In this document: positions 7,026 to 10,812 of the stretch, piece by piece | How the letters are laid out: every line of letters starts with the position of its first letter | Numbering within the stretch: position 1 is the stretch's first letter | DNA from: Lachnospiraceae bacterium | GTDB lineage: Bacteria > Bacillota > Clostridia > Lachnospirales > Lachnospiraceae | Direction: 5' to 3' | Assembly: GCA_900770325.1 (NCBI GenBank) | Contig: CAAGKE010000084.1 | Span: 1-10,812 of the forward strand | Length of the DNA: 10,812 nucleotides | Notes under the pieces: generated by a model | Told to the model about the DNA's origin: nothing | The model's database searches: none | Seen by the model: the letters and a program-made list of their open reading frames with translations, nothing else | Program-made: the position numbers and the translations under genes

Positions 7026-8181
7026 ATTTTACGATACGTACTTTTACAACGCCTTCTACATTTTTCAACTGCTCCAGAATATCCCCGGATATCTTATCCT
7101 CCAGATCCAGAAGCGTATAGGCATATTCTCCACGGCTGGTATTGCTCATATTTACAATATTGTTATCCGCCAGGATAGCCGTAAACTGGCTGATCATTTT
7201 CTTCACATTTTTATGATAGATCGCCACACGCGCTGTAGATTCACAGACACCCATATTGCAGTTGGGATAGTTCACAGAATTACGGATATTTCCATTCTCC
7301 AGAAAATCCATCAGCTCATTGACTGCCATAACTGCACAATTGTCCTCTGATTCCGCTGTGGAGGCTCCCAGATGGGGCACCACGATCACTCCGGGCTTTC
7401 CTATCGTTTTTGTGTTGGGAAAATCAGATACGTATTTGCGGATCCTGCCCTCTTCCAGGGCCTTCAGCACTGCATCCTCATCCACCAGCAGATCTCTTGC
7501 AAAATTGAGAATCACCGTATTGGGTTTCATCTCCTGAATCGCAGCTTCATTGATCATACCCCTTGTACTATCCAACAGCGGTACATGGATCGTAATATAA
7601 TCGCAGTTTTTATATATTTCATTCACATCATTAATATGCTTGATGCTTCTGGAAAGATTCCAGGCCGCATCCACAGAAATATAGGGGTCATAGCCGTATA
7701 CTTCCATACCAAGATGGGTAGCTGCATTCGCCACCAGTACTCCGATAGCTCCCAGTCCGATAATTCCCAGCTTCTTTCCAGACAGTTCACTTCCGGCAAA
7801 TTTTTTCTTTTCTTTTTCCGTATCTTTTGCCACATTTTCATTGCCTGCCTGAGAAGCTGCCCAATTGATGCCGCCAACCACATCTCTGGCCGCCAGCAGC
7901 ATACCGGCAAATACCAGTTCCTTTACGCCATTAGCGTTGGCTCCCGGTGTATTGAACACCACGATTCCTTTTTGAGCGCATTCCTCCAGCGGAATATTAT
8001 TCACGCCGGCACCTGCCCGGGCAATGCCCAGTACATTTTCCGGAAGCTCCATTTCATGCATATTAGCACTGCGGACCAGAACGGCATCCGCCTGCCTGAT
8101 TTCATCCACTTTTCTGTATTCCTCGGTAAAACGGCTTAAGCCCACCGGGGAAATCGCGTTCAGACACGTATACTGATACAT
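7024..8181 (-). CDS. serA: D-3-phosphoglycerate dehydrogenase SerA (ACT-domain type)
   Basis: Oxidises 3-phosphoglycerate to 3-phosphohydroxypyruvate, the first committed step of serine synthesis; SerC, encoded upstream, uses the product. At 385 residues it is a compact form: a split catalytic domain, an NAD-binding Rossmann core with GLGAIG (142-147) and YGYDPY, and a C-terminal ACT-like domain (about 318-385), usually a serine or amino-acid feedback module. Catalytic Arg229 (NFARD) and His270 (PHLGAST) are present. The usual catalytic Glu, five residues after the Asp of the DVFxxEP motif, aligns with Lys258 in DFPNTK, and the loop to the His is about 11 residues shorter than in E. coli SerA. 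GAGGAG lies 9 nt ahead of the ATG. A 210-bp hairpin element now separates it from serC. Confidence 0.95.
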   Translation of the reverse strand: MYQYTCLNAISPVGLSRFTEEYRKVDEIRQADAVLVRSANMHEMELPENVLGIARAGAGVNNIPLEECAQKGIVVFNTPGANANGVKELVFAGMLLAARDVVGGINWAASQAGNENVAKDTEKEKKKFAGSELSGKKLGIIGLGAIGVLVANAATHLGMEVYGYDPYISVDAAWNLSRSIKHINDVNEIYKNCDYITIHVPLLDSTRGMINEAAIQEMKPNTVILNFARDLLVDEDAVLKALEEGRIRKYVSDFPNTKTIGKPGVIVVPHLGASTAESEDNCAVMAVNELMDFLENGNIRNSVNYPNCNMGVCESTARVAIYHKNVKKMISQFTAILADNNIVNMSNTSRGEYAYTLLDLEDKISGDILEQLKNVEGVVKVRIVK

Positions 8182-8200
8182 TTTTTCATTCTCCTCTTTT

Positions 8201-8215
8201 TACATCTGATCTTTT
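8201..8215. repeat. Left copy of 15-bp direct repeat flanking the serC-serA insertion
   Basis: TACATCTGATCTTTT here matches 8426-8440 exactly. On the minus strand it reads AAAAGATCAGATGTA followed by A. That would be the original Lys-Asp-Gln-Met-TAA end of serC, now stranded 225 bp away from the gene. Confidence 0.8.
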
Positions 8216-8425
8216 ATCAATTGCGAAACTTGTAAAAACTGCTATCCGAAGGGCTGCATATCTCCCAGTGTACAGCATCGAAAACGACATTTTGATGAGA
8301 TGTCTGCCAAAGGAAGACATTTTGTCTTACTATGGCAGACAGAACAGAAAAATGCTCGTTTTCGAGATGAACACGGAAGATGTGCAGACCGGAGGATATC
8401 AAAACATTACTGTTTCGCAATTATC
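8216..8425. mobile_element. 210-bp MITE-like long-hairpin element between serC and serA
   Basis: The two halves are imperfect inverted copies along their entire length. Terminal AATTGCGAAAC...GTAA...TATCC blocks appear at both ends, then matching internal blocks: CTGCATATCT against AGATGTGCAG, GAAAACGA with CATTTT against AAAATG with TCGTTTTC, and TGTCTGCCA against TGGCAGACA. The apex is AAGACA-TTT-TGTCTT (8314-8328), whose centre at 8321 coincides with the geometric centre of the element. It is flanked by exact 15-bp direct repeats that abut it. No transposase is encoded, and short open frames inside are by-products of the palindrome. It fits a non-autonomous element moved by an enzyme encoded elsewhere. 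Because it is transcribed within the serC-serA message, it should form a very stable stem between the two genes. The serC stop codon's final G comes from the element. Confidence 0.85.
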
Positions 8426-9507
8426 TACATCTGATCTTTTTCAAAGGCCTTCATAAACTCAACCAGCTTTTCTACGCCTTCCACCGGCATTGCATTGTAA
8501 ATGCTGGCTCTCATGCCGCCTACACTTCTATGGCCTTTCAGGTTTACAAAACCTGCTTCTTCCGCTGCCGCCACAAATCTGGCATCCATCTCTTTGTTGC
8601 CTGTGACGAAGGGTACATTCATCAGAGAACGGTCCTCTTTGCGGACTGTTCCGTGGAACAGACGGCTCTCATCCAGGAAATTATAAAGAATAGCCGCTTT
8701 CTTTTCATTCCTCTCCTTCATAGCCTCCAGTCCGCCCATGGACTTTAGCCACTGAAATACCTTGCCGCAGATATAGATGCAGTAGCAGTTGGGTGTATTG
8801 TAAAGAGAATTGGCATCCGCATGAGTCTTAAATTTCATCATGGTAGGAGTTCCCGGAAGCACATCATCCGTGATCAGATCCTCACGGACAATGGAGATCA
8901 CCATACCTGCAGGTCCGATGTTTTTCTGGACTCCTCCGTATATGATTCCATATTTCTCCACATCCACCGGTTCAGATAAAAAACAGGAGGATACATCGGC
9001 TACCAGCAGCTTCCCTTTGGTATCAGGAAGCTTTTTATACTTGGTGCCGTAGATCGTATTGTTTTCACAAATGTACACATAATCCGCATCCGGACTCACA
9101 GGAAGATCAGAGCAATCCGGTATATAAGAAAAGGTCTCATCTTCACTGGAGGCAATCTTATTGGCTGTTCCGTATTTCTGAGCCTCCTGATAGGCTTTTT
9201 TTGCCCACTGCCCGGTAACGATATAATCTGCGACCCGGTTTTTCATCAGGTTCATGGGAATCATGGCAAACTGCAGAGAGGCTCCGCCCTGCAAAAAGAG
9301 CACTTTATAATCAGACGGAATATGCATCAGATCTCTGAGATCCGCTTCCGCCTCCTGAATGATCGTATCAAAGGCTTTGGATCGATGGCTCATCTCCATA
9401 ACCGACATACCGGTACCTTTGTAATCCATCATCTCCCGGGCTGCCTCCTGCAGTACCTCCTCCGGAAGCACCGCCGGTCCCGCCGAAAAATTGTACACTC
9501 GACTCAT
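8425..9507 (-). CDS. serC: Phosphoserine aminotransferase SerC
   Basis: A PLP enzyme transferring an amino group from glutamate to 3-phosphohydroxypyruvate, giving O-phosphoserine; the next gene, serA, makes its substrate. At 360 residues it has normal family length. Signatures are YNFSAGPAVLPEEVL (5-19), the MEMSHRSK block (37-44), LFLQGGASLQFAMIPMNL (70-87), DVSSCFLS (171-178) with the PLP-contacting Asp171, and GGVQKNIGPAG with the Schiff-base Lys195. The C-terminal HRSVGGMRASIYNAMP block is intact. The start follows GAGGAGG by about 9 nt. The last codons (KDQM) and most of the stop lie in the 15-bp repeat flanking the inserted element; the stop is now TAG, where the other copy implies an original TAA. 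The 57-nt gap to ilvB suggests one operon. Confidence 0.97.
   Translation of the reverse strand: MSRVYNFSAGPAVLPEEVLQEAAREMMDYKGTGMSVMEMSHRSKAFDTIIQEAEADLRDLMHIPSDYKVLFLQGGASLQFAMIPMNLMKNRVADYIVTGQWAKKAYQEAQKYGTANKIASSEDETFSYIPDCSDLPVSPDADYVYICENNTIYGTKYKKLPDTKGKLLVADVSSCFLSEPVDVEKYGIIYGGVQKNIGPAGMVISIVREDLITDDVLPGTPTMMKFKTHADANSLYNTPNCYCIYICGKVFQWLKSMGGLEAMKERNEKKAAILYNFLDESRLFHGTVRKEDRSLMNVPFVTGNKEMDARFVAAAEEAGFVNLKGHRSVGGMRASIYNAMPVEGVEKLVEFMKAFEKDQM
8426..8440. repeat. Right copy of 15-bp direct repeat, at the serC 3' end
   Basis: Identical to 8201-8215. Here it still encodes the C-terminal codons of serC on the minus strand, with the first two bases of the stop. Confidence 0.8.
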
Positions 9508-9534
9508 TTTTCATATCCTCCTCTATTTCCCTTA

Positions 9535-9561
9535 CAGTGATGGTTCATCACCTTTTCACTG
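9535..9561. repeat. Small hairpin between ilvB and serC
   Basis: GTGATG (9537-9542) and CATCAC (9546-9551) form a 6-bp stem with a 3-nt loop. An alternative outer pairing is CAGTGA (9535-9540) with TCACTG (9556-9561). No T tract follows on the minus strand, so it is not an intrinsic terminator; it could affect mRNA stability between the two genes. Confidence 0.35.
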
Positions 9562-9564
9562 ACA

Positions 9565-10812
9565 CTATTTCTGTTCCTTCAGATCATCCTGGTCAAAGGC
9601 CTCATCAATGGCATGACCGGCCGGAACCATGGGGAACACCTTATCATCCTGATCAATGATACAATCCAGTACCACCGGGCATCCCAAAGACATTGCTTTC
9701 CGGAAAGCAGGCGCAAAATCTTCCTTCTTTTCCACACGGATTCCTACGGCCCCCATCGCTTCTGCCAGCTTCACAAAATCCACTGCGTCATTCAGTATCG
9801 TCTGCGCATAACGCTGTCCGTAAAACAGGTTCTGCCACTGACGCACCATGCCCAGTACGTGATTATTGATCACCACCTGAATGATCGGCACCTGATGGCG
9901 GACCGCCGTAGCTATTTCATTCATATTCATACGGAAGCATCCGTCTCCGGCAATATTTACCACTGTCTTTTCCGGACGGCCGATCTTAGCTCCGATACTG
10001 GCTCCCAGACCATAGCCCATGGTACCAAGACCGCCGGATGTCAGGAAGGTGTGGGGTTTGGAATATTTATAATACTGAGCCGCCCACATCTGATGCTGAC
10101 CCACTTCTGTAACAATCAGCGCATCCCCATTTGTCTCTCTGTATACATCCTCAATAATACCAGGACCGGTCAGTGCTTCATGGTCGTATTTCAGCGGATA
10201 TTTTTGCTTCAGTTCTTTCAGATAATTCAGCCATTCATCGTGATTATGATCTTCGATCCGCGGATTCAGCCGTTTCAGCACTTCTTTCACATCACCGATC
10301 ACACTCACATCCACCGGAATGTTCTTATTGATTTCCGCCGCATCCACATCGATCTGGATGATCTTTGCATTCTTTGCAAAATTCTTTGTATTTCCGGTTA
10401 CACGGTCACTAAATCTGGCACCAATGGTAATCAGCAGATCACACTGGGAAACGCCGAAATTGGAAGCCTTGGTTCCGTGCATACCCAGCATACCGCAATA
10501 CAGGCTGCTGGTGCCGTCAAACGCACCTTTGCCCATAAGAGAATCCGCCACAGGCGCATGTACCTTGTTCACAAACTCCTTCAGTTCCTCTGACGCATCA
10601 GAAATGATGGCTCCGCCGCCAACAAATACAAACGGCTTTTTACTGTGATTAATCAGGGAAACCACCTGATCCAGATCCTCTGTTCTGATGTATCCGCTGC
10701 TGCGTTCGATGGGTTCCGGAACCTGTGGGGTATATTCAGCCAGATCAGCAGTAGCATTCTTTGTAATATCGATCAGTACAGGGCCCGGACGGCCTTCCTT
10801 TGCAATACGGAA
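9565..10812 (-). CDS. ilvB: Acetolactate synthase large subunit IlvB (3' part, runs off the right edge)
   Basis: A ThDP enzyme condensing pyruvate with pyruvate or 2-oxobutyrate at the head of branched-chain amino-acid synthesis. The frame is open to the window edge, where RIAKEGRPGPVLIDITKNA continues the family sequence, so a start near 10665 would be only internal; about 415 residues are visible and the N-terminal domain is outside. Visible are the central domain (FVGGGAII, GMLGMHGTKASNF, ARFSDRVTGN) and the C-terminal ThDP domain. The latter has EVGQHQMWAAQYY and the Mg/diphosphate motif GDGCFRMNMNEIATA through VVINN, then GMVRQWQ typical of biosynthetic AHAS rather than catabolic AlsS. 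It is probably cotranscribed with serC 57 nt downstream. A regulatory subunit gene (ilvN) does not follow it here. Confidence 0.95.
   Translation of the reverse strand, partial: FRIAKEGRPGPVLIDITKNATADLAEYTPQVPEPIERSSGYIRTEDLDQVVSLINHSKKPFVFVGGGAIISDASEELKEFVNKVHAPVADSLMGKGAFDGTSSLYCGMLGMHGTKASNFGVSQCDLLITIGARFSDRVTGNTKNFAKNAKIIQIDVDAAEINKNIPVDVSVIGDVKEVLKRLNPRIEDHNHDEWLNYLKELKQKYPLKYDHEALTGPGIIEDVYRETNGDALIVTEVGQHQMWAAQYYKYSKPHTFLTSGGLGTMGYGLGASIGAKIGRPEKTVVNIAGDGCFRMNMNEIATAVRHQVPIIQVVINNHVLGMVRQWQNLFYGQRYAQTILNDAVDFVKLAEAMGAVGIRVEKKEDFAPAFRKAMSLGCPVVLDCIIDQDDKVFPMVPAGHAIDEAFDQDDLKEQK

Noticed and set aside
8217..8420. 67-codon minus-strand and 62-codon plus-strand frames inside the serC-serA element
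   Set aside because: Both lie within, or depend on, a near-perfect long palindrome, lack good ribosome sites and have no recognisable domain.
8401..8425. Possible promoter in the element terminus (TTGCGA, 16 nt, TATCCT on the minus strand)
   Set aside because: The -10 match is poor, and the transcript would have to run through the entire hairpin to reach serA; not strong enough to list.
9613..10593. 326-codon plus-strand open frame opposite ilvB
   Set aside because: It mirrors a clear acetolactate synthase gene and has no independent signals.

Overview
The window looks like chromosome from a Lachnospiraceae-type Firmicute (Blautia, Mediterraneibacter or Dorea kind). The grounds are strong AGGAGG-like ribosome sites, the protein sequence style, a His-rich CsoR-family repressor, a Lys/Ala-tailed GlgB, and a tRNA without an encoded CCA end. 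This placement is by pattern recognition, not by a search.

Region 1 to about 470 is AT-rich accessory DNA. It holds the last codons of a plus-strand gene, a strong terminator, and a J-domain gene of the kind carried by integrative elements. The J gene is broken: after about residue 95 its reading frame runs into the antisense of a tRNA-Thr(CGT) gene at 471-543. tRNA 3' ends are common integration sites, so this looks like the decayed or rearranged end of an integrated element.

From 544 to the right edge every gene is on the minus strand. In transcription order these are ilvB (acetolactate synthase, cut by the window edge), serC and serA (serine synthesis), a DUF1015 gene, then a promoter followed by glgB (glycogen branching), a CsoR-type repressor starting with TTG 3 nt after glgB, nagB and nagA (GlcNAc-6-phosphate catabolism), and last the tRNA with its own promoter. 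No serB-type phosphoserine phosphatase lies next to serC-serA; the DUF1015 protein, with a DGHHR motif, sits where one might expect it.

The most interesting content is two small non-coding insertions whose target duplications can be read directly. (1) A 210-bp element at 8216-8425 folds end to end into one long imperfect hairpin. It is flanked by 15-bp perfect direct repeats and sits exactly between serC and serA; removing it restores a compact serC-TAA-18 nt-ATG-serA junction. (2) A 133-bp multi-hairpin element at 632-764 is flanked by 9-bp direct repeats and sits in the last codons of nagA. Removing it gives a 379-residue NagA; its presence adds 20 residues encoded by the element. A shorter inverted repeat at the nagB stop resembles part of element 2. 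I found no CRISPR array, no transposase gene and no clearly new multigene system.
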